A DNA stretch of 64,000 bases from Symbiodinium natans (taxonomy: Eukaryota > Sar > Dinophyceae > Suessiales > Symbiodiniaceae). The stretch covers positions 345,001 through 409,000 of the forward strand of contig CAJNDS010002251.1 in assembly GCA_905221605.1 (NCBI GenBank), written 5' to 3'. Position 1 is the stretch's first letter. Every line of letters begins with the position of its first letter. The position numbers and the translations under genes are program-made. This document shows, one piece after another, positions 30,600-41,750 of the stretch. The notes below the pieces were generated by a model. That model was not told where the DNA came from and made no database searches. It saw only the letters and a program-made list of their open reading frames with translations.

Positions 30600-32040
30600 G
30601 ACTTTGAGCCCAGGGTCGCATGATGGAAGCTGCACCTCTTGCAGAGCCAGCAGGGGATGCTAAAGCTCATGAAGCAGCTCTGGCAAACCTTGCGGATAGG
30701 GGATAGGATTGGGGGGGGGACCCTTGGGGATATAGACCCTCTGAATAAGGTCCCTGTTTAAGAGAGCCAGAAGAGGGTTCAGAAGGGTTCCCTTTTAAGG
30801 GTCCCCCTTATCCTACCTAGGAGCGGAGGGTTTCGGGGGTCTGGGGCTCAGGGTTCGAGGTTCGAGGTTCGGGAAGCTTTTGGGGTTTAGGCCAATCGTC
30901 CCCGAATCCTAAACCCCAACCCCTACACACCCCTAGCCTATCACCCCAAACCCCCTGAACCCTGGTCCCTAAGCTCCAACTGGTAAACTTCAGCAATCGT
31001 GGGTTTCAGGCTCGGCGTTCTGGATGGAGGCTTACAGCCTTGAGGACCCTTCTGCAGACTGAATGATGTGGTAAGTTTTAGGTTTCAGGTTTCGGGTTGT
31101 AGGGTTCTAGGGTTTACGGTTTGGCGGGCTCACGAGTACTCTGGTGAAAGCGGCTTCCAACGGGCAAAAGAGTGAAAGCCTGTTGGAAACAGGGTCTATG
31201 TTTAGGGACTTGGGGTTCAACGGGGGGTGGGGTATAGGGAAGCTTATTAAAATTAAGACGGGAGTACAGAAATTTACTCAAGACTTCAAGCCCTAAGCCC
31301 CAAACTTGCTGTGGGACTTTTTGCCGCGCTGTTAGAGTTTCTCTTATGACTTCTGGATCCACGTAGCAGCTGTGATTCTTAACATGATGGCGCGCAAAGG
31401 CAGCCGTCAACAACTGAAGAGCAACAGCGAACACGCCTGATGACTCCCCGACGCTCACAGCCAATACGACAAGATGCCCCTTTAAGCACCTTCCTCCGCT
31501 TCACATGCGTTCTTTCCCGATCTTCCCTGTTCCTCCGCTTTAGGGCGTGGGGGGTTTTTGAGGGCTGAATCGGAGTGGCTGAAGATGTCAACTCAATCCC
31601 TGTTCCCCTAGGAAGAAAGAAGGATCCTTTTTGTTCATCTATAAGAAAGCCCATAACCCAAAAAGTAAAAAGGATCCCTAACACTGATCTAGTCAAGAAC
31701 CGTGGTGGACGTGAAGCCAAGGCGCCCAATGCACTGTTGCTTCCTCCTCCTCGTTGCCGGCATCGGGCTGTGCCTGCAGGTTTCTTGAAGGCCCTGTAAC
31801 CCCTAAAGCCTGAACCCTAAAGCCGAAACTCCTAAACCCCGACACCTATACCTCCCTAAACTAAACTAAACCCTACTCTCAAGTTCTGAATCCTCATCTC
31901 CTGAACTCCCACAGCCTGGAACTCTTCAACTCCTCAAATCTCTTTGGGTTGCGAGGCACTTCGGATTTAGCCTTGGGCTCAAGGGCTTCGTACTTAGGGT
32001 CTAGGATTTGCCAATACTTTTGGAGAAAAAAAATAAACTG
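30600..32040. other. Mostly unique sequence, weak ORFs
   Basis: No array of note. Plus-strand frame 31575-31799 (MAEDVNSIPVPLGRKKDPFC and on) and minus-strand frames 31114-31464 and 31379-31729 overlap one another. I cannot tell which, if any, is coding. Confidence 0.3.
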
Positions 32041-32089
32041 AATCTCCGGCTTTCTAAAGAGTTTAGGGTTACAGGTTCAGGGCACACTA

Positions 32090-32180
32090 TAAACCCTAAA
32101 CCCTAAACCCTAAACCCTAAACCCTAAACCCTAAACCCTGAACCCTGAACCCTAAACCCTAAACCCTAAACCCTAACCTC
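32090..32180 (-). repeat. Telomeric array (CCCTAAA)
   Basis: About twelve units with two CCCTGAA. Confidence 0.95.
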
Positions 32181-32193
32181 CTTGACTCTTCAC

Positions 32194-32234
32194 ACGCAGC
32201 CAGACCAAAGTACACGCAGCCAGACCAAAGTACC
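32194..32234. repeat. Perfect 20-bp tandem duplication
   Basis: CACGCAGCCAGACCAAAGTA occurs twice head to tail, just beside the telomeric array. Confidence 0.9.
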
Positions 32235-32361
32235 TCATCATCTCCGTCGGAAGTGGCCTGCCAGCGCCATTGCAGGCAGGTGTTTAGGGTTTCGGGTTTG
32301 GGGTTTAGGGTTTAGGGTTTGGGGTTTGGGGTTAGAGTCTAGGGTTTAGGGTTTAGGGTTT

Positions 32362-32460
32362 AGGGTCCATGTACCCATATCGTCTATACTTGGGCCTTAA
32401 AGGGTTCCTATACAGTGACTTTAGGGCTCAAATGCATCATAGGCACATGGATCCCTAGGG
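32362..32460. mobile_element. Foldback family A copy, diverged
   Basis: AGGGTCCATGTACCCATAT left; CATAGGCACATGGATCCCTA right. Confidence 0.6.
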
Positions 32461-33747
32461 GGAGGAAACACCGGGTTCTCCACAATTCTGTTTGGGGTTT
32501 AGGTTGAAGCTTTAGGGTTAGGGGCTTCGGGTGTGGGATTCAGGGTTTGGGGTTTAGGGTTGAGACTTTAGCGCTTGGAGCTTAGGATTTCGTGCCCAAG
32601 GTTCAGGGCGCAGGGTTTCCACTGCACCCTGAAACCCCCAAAAAACCGCAAGACCCCGGAACACAGCAAACGCCCCCCCCCCCCCCCCCCCAGCGGAAAG
32701 TAGAGTTACACGAGCCCCGAGTTGGGTAATAAGTACCTTGCTTAGTATTGAACCCCATGCTGGACACGATCTCGAAGCTTTCCGCGCAGGTCTTGACCTG
32801 AATCCTTTCTTGACTGACCAGGAAAGGAACCCTCTCGCCCTAAAGGAAGTGCCTCGCGCACGAAGTCGGCGACGTTGATGCTCTGCGTCACAACGGCCTA
32901 TTCCAGCTCCAGCCAACCCTACAGGGCCTTCTAGCAAGAAGTAGAGTAAAAGGGCCCCCAACTTGGGCTATGCGTACGATAGCTCAGGTCATGACGCGTC
33001 ACCTATCTTCACATGTTTACAGGAAATGCTTTGCTTCCGCACTTGGTATGCTGACACCACCCTGTTTGTTCCTCGTGCAAGACTGACTGGAAAAAAGGAC
33101 TTCTGGTGTGCAGGGAATAGGGCTGTTAAGGCCTTATTTTGGCTTCTTAGTTTACGGCTTGGCAGGTCCTTTAGAGTTTAGGTGGGGCGTAGGGATTGAT
33201 CAGGACATATAGGAATAGGTGTGTGGGGGTCTACCGCTCTATTTCATCTTGGAGTCCTTGTTGGGTTCTCGTTGACAAGTCGCTCTACTTAGGGTTCAGG
33301 GTTTATAAAGTTTAGGGTTTGAGGAGTCCTTATTCGAAACACCCATCATCGATCAAGCCGGGACAAGACGTAGCCCTGGCTACCGGGAAAAACACCGGAA
33401 TCTCCGAGCAGATAAGCCCCATGCCAACAATGATAAAGACAGAGCCTCAAGCCCAAACGAAACCCTGAACGCTCCACAACCCCAAAAGCCAAAGTTGCAG
33501 CAACAGCCAACAACTTACGACAATAATCCTGATGCCAAAGATGTCTGAACTCCAGGCAAAAGCACCTCCCCGCTCACCCCCACAAAAAAAACACTACAAA
33601 CAAATATATGCAAGCCGCATTGACAATAACCGACAGCAATGCACCGCACAATGACCTTGTGGCTGATCCCCCCTGAGAGCCCTGCAACCTAAACTCCTGA
33701 TCTCTAAGTGCGGGTTCTTTCCCTTCTTCGAGGCGAATTGGGAACCA

Positions 33748-33865
33748 ATGTGGGGGTTTACGAAGATGAGGGACCCCTAATATAGACCCCAAATAGTAGG
33801 ATTCCCTTATAATTCGGGACCCGAAGAAGGATACGCCCCAGTTTCGGAAACCGCCATGGAGGTAT
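33748..33865. mobile_element. Foldback family G copy, reverse orientation
   Basis: GTGGGGGTTTACGAAGATGA start, CCCCAAATAGTAGGATTCCC centre; closely matches the reverse complement of 54058-54130. Confidence 0.55.
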
Positions 33866-34390
33866 CCGTACAAATCGTGGAGCCCTAACAGGGCATTTGA
33901 GAAGACTCTGCACCAGAAGATACAACAAATCAGGGTTTAGGGTTAGGGTTTAGGGCTTAGGTCTTAGGGTTTAGGATTTTGGGTGCTCGGAGTAGCCCCG
34001 CCACCTAAACCCCAAAGCCATTGAGGTTTCTCATGGGCGAAAAAGACCTGAACACAAAAAGCCCGAAACCTTAAACCCTATCAACGCTAGCCCTAAGCCC
34101 TAAACCCCATAAACCCTAGGCCCTCCAAACCCCAAGTCCTAACCCCTGTGCCCCATAAACCCTAGACCCCGGACACTACAAACCTACAAACCCTAGAAAA
34201 CCACACAAAAACCCAAAAAAAAAGCAATCAAGCCTCTAAACCCTATAAACCCTATAATCCCCAAAGCCGAGAGCCCCAGGTCCCGCCAAAAGCCGTACCT
34301 CGCGAGTCGGCACATGTCGCCTTGGCGGGTTCATGGTTCAGCTCTGGGTTTATAAAGGCCCGTTCAAAAGGGCTTCTAACGGGGTTTGTG

Positions 34391-34445
34391 TTGGGATGCT
34401 CCCCCTTCTACTGACAGTCCTTAATAGGGATTATAGTACTCCCGA
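34391..34445. mobile_element. Left half of a family B element
   Basis: TTGGGATGCTCCCCCTTCTA and AGTCCTTAATAGGGATTATA without a right arm. It abuts the 29-bp leader of the following tandem repeat. Confidence 0.55.
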
Positions 34446-34446
34446 C

Positions 34447-34865
34447 GGTGTGGGGTTGTAAGATTTTAAACTCAAGAGACTCCCTGGAGTGCCTAACCAC
34501 AGAGTCCCTGAGTGCCCAACCCAGTGTCTCCTGGAGTGCCCAAACCAAATTCTCCCTGAAGATTCTCTGGAGTGCCCAACCCCAGAGTCTCCCTGGAGTG
34601 CCCAACCCAGAGACTCCTGGAGTGCCCAACCCCAGAGTCTCCCTGAATTGCCCAACCTCAGAGCCTCATTGGAGTGCCCAACCCCAGAGTCTGCCAATTG
34701 CAGAGCAGAAACTCCCTGGAGTGCCCAACCCCAGAGACTCCCTGGAGTGCCCACTAAAATGCCTAACCCAAGACACTCCCTGAAATGCCAAACCCCAGAG
34801 ACTCCCTGGAGTGCCCAACCCCAGAGACTCCCTGGAGTGCCCAACCCCAGAGACCCTGGAGTCCT
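34447..34865. repeat. 26-bp tandem repeat with 29-bp leader
   Basis: About fourteen imperfect units of GACTCCCTGGAGTGCCCAAC plus CCCAGA follow a 29-bp leader (34447-34475) that is identical at 55001-55029. It is open in several frames (111-137 codons) on both strands, as expected for a repeat of this type, so I do not call a gene. Confidence 0.9.
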
Positions 34866-34994
34866 AAGGTGGGGATGTTCGAAGTAAAATTGACTTATGC
34901 GTCTTTAATGTAACGGTTTGCATATGGGCTTTAGGGGCCTTCAAGGTGGGTGATAAGGAATGATGGTCGAGGGGCCCTGTGTTTTTTCAGTACC

Positions 34995-35055
34995 TTTAGG
35001 GTTTAGGGTTTAGGGTTTAGGGTTTAGGGTTTAAGGTTTAGGGTTTAGGAATTTA
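34995..35055 (+). repeat. Telomeric array
   Basis: About eight units. Confidence 0.9.
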
Positions 35056-35129
35056 GGGCAATCCTGGACCAGCCACTCCAGCGTCGGGACAGCTGCGCTT
35101 GGTGAATTGGGTCCGCTGCCTTGCACAGG

Positions 35130-35240
35130 ACCCTAAAACCCTAAGACCCTAAGACCTTAAGACCCTAAGACCCTAAGACGCTAAGACCCTAAGACCCTGA
35201 GACCCTGAGACCCTGAGACCCTGGAGACCCTGAGACTGAG
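35130..35240 (-). repeat. CCCTAAGA/CCCTGAGA variant array
   Basis: About twelve 8-base units ACCCTAAG or ACCCTGAG. Confidence 0.85.
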
Positions 35241-35654
35241 ACCCTAAAGCCTCAAACCCCACAACCCTAAAGCCCCAAAACCCTAAACCCCTAACAACCC
35301 TGAAGCCTTTAACTTTGAAGCCGTGCAGCAGATCCCCAAAACAGCTCTAGACCCAAAGCCCGAAACCGAGTCTAGATCCCGAAAAGAACCATAAACCCCT
35401 AAAGACCTAAAGCTGTATAGATCCCGCTCACCAACCTAAGGTTTAAACACCTACAAAACCCAAACGAAAACAAAAACAAACCATGAAGAAACCCTAATCC
35501 GACAAACGGGAAACCACCAAATTCCCGAAAACCCCAACAAGCATACAACCCCAAAACACAACCCTCCTGAAACCTCAACACCTCAACCTTAAAGAGCCCT
35601 GACCTACAAGCCTAAACCCTTCAACCCTACACACCCCAAATCCGAAAGCCACCA

Positions 35655-35757
35655 AACCCTAAACCCTAAACCCTAAACCCTAAACCCTAAACCCTAAACC
35701 CTAAACCCTAAATCCTAAATCCTAAACCCTAAACCCTAAACCCTAAACCCTAAACCC
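35655..35757 (-). repeat. Telomeric array (CCCTAAA)
   Basis: About fifteen units, two CCCTAAAT. Confidence 0.95.
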
Positions 35758-35769
35758 CCCAAAAAGTGC

Positions 35770-35840
35770 CTGGCATCACGGCGGCGAGGGTCCCGCAGTC
35801 GAAGCATCGGCCCTGGAACCTGCGCGGCTTGGGGGGCTTT
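35770..35840 (-). CDS. Exon-like islet with CxxCG motif
   Basis: After CTAGACAG on the minus strand the frame reads KPPKPRRFQGRCFDCGTLAA then VMP. A basic stretch followed by C-x2-C-G resembles the first half of a CCHC zinc knuckle; the His and last Cys would have to lie in another exon. The plus strand is also open (ITAARVPQSKHRPWNLRGLG) with a donor AGG|GTTTAGGG, so strand and function are uncertain. Confidence 0.3.
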
Positions 35841-36026
35841 CTGTCTAGAAGGGTTTAGGGTTTATAGGGTTTAGGGTTTAGGGTTTTGGGAGTAGGGTTT
35901 AGGGTTTAGGGTTTAGGGTTAGGCTTTCTAGGCTTTGTGGCTATGGGGGTTAAGGGCTTAGGGGTTTCCAACACTTTAGGGGTGATTTCGAGTTGGGGCG
36001 CTGGGTTCTTGAGGGCTTAGGGCCCT

Positions 36027-36202
36027 GCACGGTTAATTTCGACTTTGGGCCCTAAGTCCTAAACCCCAAACCACTAAAGCCTTAAATCCCGACATTAAAC
36101 AGAAGAGGGTTTTTAAAAACCCTCTTCTGCACGGTTAATTTCGACTTTGGGCCCTAAGTCCTAAACCCCAAACCACTAAAGCCTTAAATCCCGACATTAA
36201 AC
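36027..36202. repeat. Perfect 74-bp direct repeat around a 28-bp perfect palindrome
   Basis: Bases 36027-36100 and 36129-36202 are identical. Between them, 36101-36128 is AGAAGAGGGTTTTT followed by its exact reverse complement. Confidence 0.95.
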
Positions 36203-36314
36203 CCAAACCCCTACACCCCAAACCCGAAACCCTAAACCCTATAAACCCAAACCCCCTAAAACTTAACCCCGAAAACAAGGAATGAGGGAGGAAACTGGGT
36301 CGCGGCTGTGTCTG

Positions 36315-36435
36315 GTTGAGGGTTTAGGGTTTAGGGTTTAGGGTTTAGGGTTTAGGGTTTAGGGTTTAGGGTTTAGGGTTTAGGGTTTAGGGTTTAGGGT
36401 TTAGGGTTTAGGGTTTTAGGGTTTAGGGTTTCGGG
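36315..36435 (+). repeat. Telomeric array
   Basis: About sixteen perfect units. Confidence 0.95.
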
Positions 36436-36523
36436 TGATGCTTAGGCTGCCAATGACAAATTGAGGAGCATGAATGGTATGCAGAAGTAATTACTTGCTC
36501 GAAGGCTCCGCGCCCTGCCATGA

Positions 36524-36794
36524 CTAGACACTGCCTTCGCCAGCTTCTGCAAGTTCTTGGTCGAACTTGATCTGCGCCAACTGTTCCCCTGAGGGTCCAT
36601 GTACCTAAATATGGAATACTTGGGCCTTAAAGTACTTCCTATATAAGGACTTTTGGGGCTAAGTATATAATAATAAGGTACATGGACCCTTAGGGTTCCT
36701 CATGCTTCCGCTTCAGCTTGTCCAGCCGATTTGCGGTGTCTTGGCGGCCTTGTGGGAGCTCGCGCTTCGAGTAGGCCTTGGACTTGGCCGTGAT
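36524..36794 (-). CDS. Coding sequence interrupted by a foldback element; coiled-coil-like
   Basis: Minus strand before the element: SKAYSKRELPQGRQDTANRL then DKLKRKHEE. After it: QLAQIKFDQELAEAGEGSV, then TAG at 36526-36524 (or a donor GTGTCT just before it). Removing the 107-bp element and one copy of the 5-bp repeat gives one unbroken frame (AAG CAT GAG GAA CAG TTG GCG CAG). The charged heptad-like sequence suggests a coiled coil. The true 5' end is not seen; AAG at about 36788 is a possible splice acceptor. With the element in place, a TAA stops the frame within it. Function unknown. Confidence 0.55.
36588..36694. mobile_element. Foldback family A inserted in coding sequence
   Basis: Arms CCTGAGGGTCCATGTACCTA and TAAGGTACATGGACCCTTAGG are inverted repeats. 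Perfect 5-bp target duplication GTTCC at 36583-36587 and 36695-36699. No telomeric repeats inside. A GT-AG pair that exactly restores the frame is not present: the matching cut points give ends one base off AG. Confidence 0.85.
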
Positions 36795-38051
36795 AAGAAT
36801 AATAATTATACTTTACACAAAAATGCATAATTATTGCATCACACATTATTCAAATGTGGTACTTGTTTTGATAGTACCACAACCTCGCGGGATACCACGA
36901 TGCTGCAAACAACGCAAGCTTGCGACATGAAAAGCCGGGGGGTTTAGGGTTTAGGGGTTAGGGTTTAGGGTTTATCTAGGGTTTCAAGCCCCTGAAGTTG
37001 GGTCCCTTGTTCTATAACCCTTATATATATATATATATATATATAAGTATGTATAGTACATACTAAGGGCCCATGGCTCCAAACTTAGAGTTTAGGGTTT
37101 TCCGGTTTAGGCCCTAACCCTACACCCTAAACCCTAAACCCGAAACAACCCTGAGCACCAGTCGGCACCCCTAAACCCTGCAAGTCCCCCAGGTGCCAAC
37201 TTAAGAAAACCCTAAGCCCGAAACCTCAAAACCCAAACCCTAAACACCCCGCAAAACCCGAGCCTCCAAAACCACAAAAACAAAAAAAAACAAAAGCACC
37301 CCCAAACGACACCCCAACAAAACACCCTCAACACACAGCCCAGAACAACCCCTAAGAAGGCTAAGAAAGCCAAAGCCAAAACCTAAGAACGCTAAGAACG
37401 CCGGAAAGAAAAGAAGCAAAAAAAACTAAGAACCCTCGGGGCATTCCCTAAAAGCCCAAAAGCCCTCAAAACCCTAAAAACCTAAAACCCCCCAAAACCC
37501 TAAGCATTCCCTTCTTGGGCTATTCGGCGCTGCCTCTCCTCGGGCATAGCTCCAGAGGCCTCAAGGATGTTGGCTTGAACCAGGGTTTAGGGCTTCGGGT
37601 TTAGGGTTTAGGTTTAGGGTTTAGGGTTTAGGGTTTGGGGTTTAGTGTTTAGGGTTTAAGGGAGGCACACAGCCTAGAGGTCTTGAGGCTCTTGGCATCT
37701 GGTCGTTGTTGATTTCAAACGATTCTAAAGTTTTGGGTGCCAATTGAGTCGATAGTCGCGGGCTCAGGGTGTGGGCCTCACGAAATCCCAGCCCGCGACT
37801 GAAACGATCTGACAAAAAAGGCCCTTGGGGGACCGAGGCCTGTCTGGGCAACACCCCGAAGACAAAGAACAGAATGGTTCATAATCCGGAACCCCAATAG
37901 TTTAAGTCAAAGTCCTTCTACAAAAATATGCGGCTCTTTGGGAAGCCCATCGCTTAGCTTAAGGGTTTTGTGTTTAACCACTACCAACACACCCCAAACC
38001 CTAAAATCTAAACCCCAAGCCCTGAACCCTACATGGCAGAGATTTCAACAG

Positions 38052-38117
38052 CACCTGATTCTCTCGATCCCACACCGTGCCTCCGTCATGAGGTGGCCGC
38101 GGGGACACCGGGGCCTT
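38052..38117 (+). CDS. Exon-like islet
   Basis: TTTCAACAG, 22 codons (HLILSIPHRASVMRWPRGHR, GL), then GTAGGATTTAGGG; phase 0 at both ends. Degenerate telomeric sequence follows. Unknown. Confidence 0.35.
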
Positions 38118-39084
38118 GTAGGATTTAGGGTTGAGGGTCTAGGGTTGAGGGTTGAGGGTTCTGGGTTTGAGGGAATGCAGGGCAGATTTCATGGGGAAGC
38201 TAAAGATTACCCTGTAGGGGCGTAGGCAGAAGCGTGTCTCAAGGCCACCGCCTGACCAGCATTCTGATTACTGCAGTTCTTACTCTAAGCCCTACAACCC
38301 CCGTAAAACCCTAAACCTTAAGCCCTACACCCCAAAACCCTAACCCCAAACCCTAAGTATTTTGCTCTTGAGGACCGAAGACGGGCTTGGTACGGTTTGG
38401 GGGTTTCGGGGGGGTGTTCGAGCTGACCAGGGCCCCCAAGGTATTGTGGGAGCCTTGATCATTAGAACAGGTTCTTTTTCTTTTCTGCTGGGGGGGGGGG
38501 GTTTATAATCGTAAATGATAAAGGGACCATAGGGGAATATAAAACAGTGTTTGTTTGTTTTTTGTTGTTTCTTTTTTTGTTGGGGGGGGGGGGGGGGGAA
38601 AGGGGACCATAAGGGAATATCATAAGTAATTCTTCCGACCCGTATAATTCGCTAACGCTGAAGCCCCTGCAGATTTCGAGGCTCCCCGGCCGAAGGCTTG
38701 GCTTGAGCTTGTTGATGTTGACCTGCGCCCCCGTGTAGTCTAAATCAAGGAACTTCAAAGACGTGATTACTCCCCTTAGGGTTTAGGGTTTATAGGGTTT
38801 AGGGTTTAGGGTTTAGGGTTTAGGGTGTCTCAATGAGTGGGCGCGCTGGTGCTGAAAGCACCCAGGCGCGCGCCCCGATTTGCATAAGCCCACCCCCGCT
38901 GGCGCTCCACCCTCGCCTTAACCTCTACAGGTTTAGGGTTCTTTTGAACTATGATCGTGCTTTTGTTATTTTTCTTTTGTCTATTGGTTGGGTTTAGAAG
39001 CTCGGCATCGATGCAGATCAACTACCCTGAAGCTCGCAGCCCCTACGCATTGCAAGGGAGATGTCTATCAGTCGAGGGCTGCTG

Positions 39085-39640
39085 GGAGAGCCAAAAGTCA
39101 GAGGTTTGGGCTTGGGGTTGGCTGCCGCCTTCGCCCTCTGATGCTGCGTGTTGGGCGGGGATTTGGAAAACTTGCTTGGAAGGGCGTGAAATCAGAGGTT
39201 TGCATCATTCGAGGGCTTCTGGGAGGGCCAAAAAGTCAGAGGTTTGGGATTGGGCTGGCTGCCGCCTTCGCGCCTGAAGTCAAAGGGGTGGGATGGGCGG
39301 TTGCTGCTGCCTTCGCTTTCATTGATGCTGCAGCTGGATCTTGTTGGAGTCGTGGTGGCCTTGTGAGTCTTTTTAAAAGTCAAAAACCCAAAGGTTTGGG
39401 CTTGGGGCTGGCTGCCGCCTTCGCCCTTGGTGATGCTGCGTCCTGTTGGGGATCTGGATCCCTTGCCTGAAAGGGCCAGGCACCTCAGGCCAAGGCCTGT
39501 TTTTCAGGTAGGGTTCAGGCAAAAGGTTTCCGGCAAGCAGGAGATCCAGTCCCAGGCAGGGGGCCACAGCCTCCCAGCAAGTTTTACCTGAAAGTTGGGT
39601 TGGCTGCCGCCTTCGCCCTTGCATGCGTCCTGGTTGGGGA
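39085..39640. repeat. Degenerate tandem repeat, period about 140-200 bp
   Basis: GGTTTGGGCTTGGGGTTGGC then TGCCGCCTTCGCCCT recurs near 39104, 39240, 39394 and 39596 with intervening GATGCTGC and GGGGATCTGGATCC blocks. The 160-codon frame across it reflects the repeat, though its GC3 bias leaves an old gene possible. Confidence 0.75.
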
Positions 39641-39674
39641 TCTGGATCCCTTGCAAAAGACCTCAGATCAGCCA

Positions 39675-39880
39675 AGGCCAGGGCCAGGGCCAGGGCCAGA
39701 ACCAGGGCCAAGGGCCAGGGCCAGGGCCAGCGCCAGGCCAGGGCCAGAACCAGGGCCAAGGGCCAGAGCCAGGGCCAGGGCTAGAGCCAGACCGGGCCAG
39801 GGCCAGGGCCAGAGGGCCAGAGGGCCAGAGGGCCAGGGCCAGCCAGAGGGCCAGGGCCAGGGCCAGGACTAGAGGGATAG
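39675..39880. repeat. GGCCAG hexanucleotide minisatellite
   Basis: About 30 GGCCAG-type units (GGGCCA, GAACCA variants). Open in several frames as Gly/Pro/Gln/Arg repeats; no gene called. Confidence 0.95.
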
Positions 39881-40096
39881 GGCCAGGGTTGCCATGTTTT
39901 ACCCGAAGGTTTGGGGTATCTTATTCTAGGGCGACCTGACGGGTTTCTCGCCAGCGACCTGCCGGGTCCTCCGCGCAGCCCGCAGCTGCCTGCGGGACTG
40001 GAGCTCCGTCGCCCGCCGGAGGGCTTCTGGCTCCGGAGCTGCCTCGCCTGCCGGCTTCGGCGCGTTCGCCCTGCTCGACGGCCCCGGGCTCACTCA

Positions 40097-40290
40097 GTTT
40101 AGGGTTTAGGGTTTAGGGTTTAGGGTTTAGGGTTTAGGGTTTAGGGTTTAGGGTTTAGGGTTTAGGGGTTAGGGTTTCGGGGTTAGGGTTTAGGGTTTAG
40201 GGTTTAGGGTTTAGGGTTTAGGGTTTAGGGTTTAGGGTTTAGGGTTTAGGGTTTAGGGTTTAGGGTTTAGGGTTTAGGGTTTAGGAAGGG
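40097..40290 (+). repeat. Telomeric array, about 27 units
   Basis: Perfect apart from one TTTCGGGG block near 40170. Confidence 0.95.
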
Positions 40291-40954
40291 ATATTAGGGG
40301 GAGGGGATTTCAAGCTTGAAAGCTGGCTGTACCCTAAACACCATGGGGCTTTATAAAGTCTTGTAGGGTTTAGGGTTTAGGGTTTAGGGTTTAAGGATAT
40401 ATAAAAAATATATATGGGTTTGTATAGTGATTATGGATATGATATACAACCTTCTAGCGTTCGTAGTAAGGTCTGTAAGGTTAATCGTCGTCTTGTAGTC
40501 GGGGGTTTGCATTATATAGTTCTTACGTACAGTATGGATTTCGTGTTCAGGGGAGTTTTAGATGGGTCCAGGTTTACAACGCTCTCCCCTGAATGTGTTG
40601 AGATCACCGACGCGCGTGCAGACACAGTGCAAGGACCTCCACCCTCCAGTTAAAGGTTTCTGTTTAGGGTTTAAGGTTTAGGGTTTAGGGTTTAGGTTTT
40701 AAGGTTTAGGGTTTAGGGTTTAGGGTGAGGGGTGTTCAAGGGAGGCATGTAACCCAAGGTTCCTAAGGATCCCTAGGTACCTACCCCCTGAACCCCCCAA
40801 ACCCTAAACCCTAAACCCTAAACGCTAAACCCTAAACCGTAAACGCTAAACCCTAAACCCTGAACCCATCTCCCTTAAGGACCCTGTAATCCAGCCTCGA
40901 GCCGGCACAAATCCCCAAACCTCGAAACCTACAGGGGACTGAATGAACCATGAC

Positions 40955-41130
40955 CCTAAACCCTAAACCCTAAACCCTAAACCCTAAACCCTAAACCCTA
41001 AACCCTAAACCCTAAACCCTAAACCCTAATCCTAAACCCTAAACCCTAAACCCTAAACCCTAAACCCGAAACCCTACATCCTAAACCCTAAACCCTAAAC
41101 CCTAAGCCCTAAACCCTAAACCTTGGCCAA
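40955..41130 (-). repeat. Telomeric array (CCCTAAA), about 24 units
   Basis: Mostly perfect, with a shortened unit near 41029. Confidence 0.95.
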
Positions 41131-41151
41131 GAGCCTACGGGGCCTCCTGGC

Positions 41152-41248
41152 CGTTCCCCCTTTATACTAATAGTCCTTGATAGGGAGTATAGTACCCCCG
41201 ATTATTTACCCCTAGTAAGGACTGTTAGTATAAGGGGGAACATCCCAA
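41152..41248. mobile_element. Foldback family B copy
   Basis: GTTCCCCCTTTATACTAATA left; TAGTATAAGGGGGAACATCC right. Confidence 0.65.
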
Positions 41249-41289
41249 CCTAAACCTCCCTAAAGCCCTTCAGGGGGGTGTTCCCGATA

Positions 41290-41390
41290 TAAGGGGTGCT
41301 TTCTTGTGGTCGCTATTATCCGGGAACCCTACCATTTTGGGGTCTATTTTTCGGGGCCCCCTATTGTTCTTAAACTCCCAAATCTCTAAA
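41290..41390. mobile_element. Foldback family G copy, diverged
   Basis: GGGAACCCTACCATTTTGGG then GTCTATTTTTCGGGGCCCCC; outer ends unclear. Confidence 0.4.
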
Positions 41391-41540
41391 GGCCCAGCTG
41401 GGCCTTGAGATTGACACCCAGCGTTCCCATGGCCAGGTGAAGCTGCCGGCATTTCCGCAGAAGGACCTGGCCGGCGCTTCGGGTTTCGGCTTTGGGGTTT
41501 AGGGTTTCGGGGTTAGGGTTTAGGGTTTAGGGTTTAGTCC

Positions 41541-41625
41541 AGTAACTTGGCGGAATTGCCGGTTCACCTTTGGGATTTGATACGGATTAGCATACCCCAA
41601 AAAGGTTAAAGGTTACCTACTCTAC
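41541..41625. mobile_element. Family H copy, partial left end
   Basis: CCAGTAACTTGG, CCTTTGGGATTTGATACGG, CCCCAAAAAGGTTAAAGGTT and ACCTACTCTACTACT as in 63674-63764. Confidence 0.55.
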
Positions 41626-41639
41626 TACTGAGGCTGACT

Positions 41640-41750
41640 CGGGTGGCCCCCTTAAAACCCTCTGACAGATATCCCTGAAAAGGATCCTCTTAAACCCTTA
41701 TATTTTTAATGCAATAAGGGAAAATATAAGCAGTCCCAAGGGCCTGAAAG
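41640..41750. mobile_element. Foldback family F copy
   Basis: GGTGGCCCCCTTAAAACCCT start; AGTCCCAAGGGCCTGAAAGC end. Confidence 0.55.

Noticed and set aside
34408-34887. Four overlapping ORFs of 73-137 codons
   Set aside because: All are readings of the 26-bp tandem repeat in different frames and strands, with no conserved frame between the two arrays.
39373-39939. ORFs of 90-128 codons rich in Gln, Gly, Pro or Ala-Leu
   Set aside because: They come from the GGCCAG hexanucleotide repeat, open in several frames.
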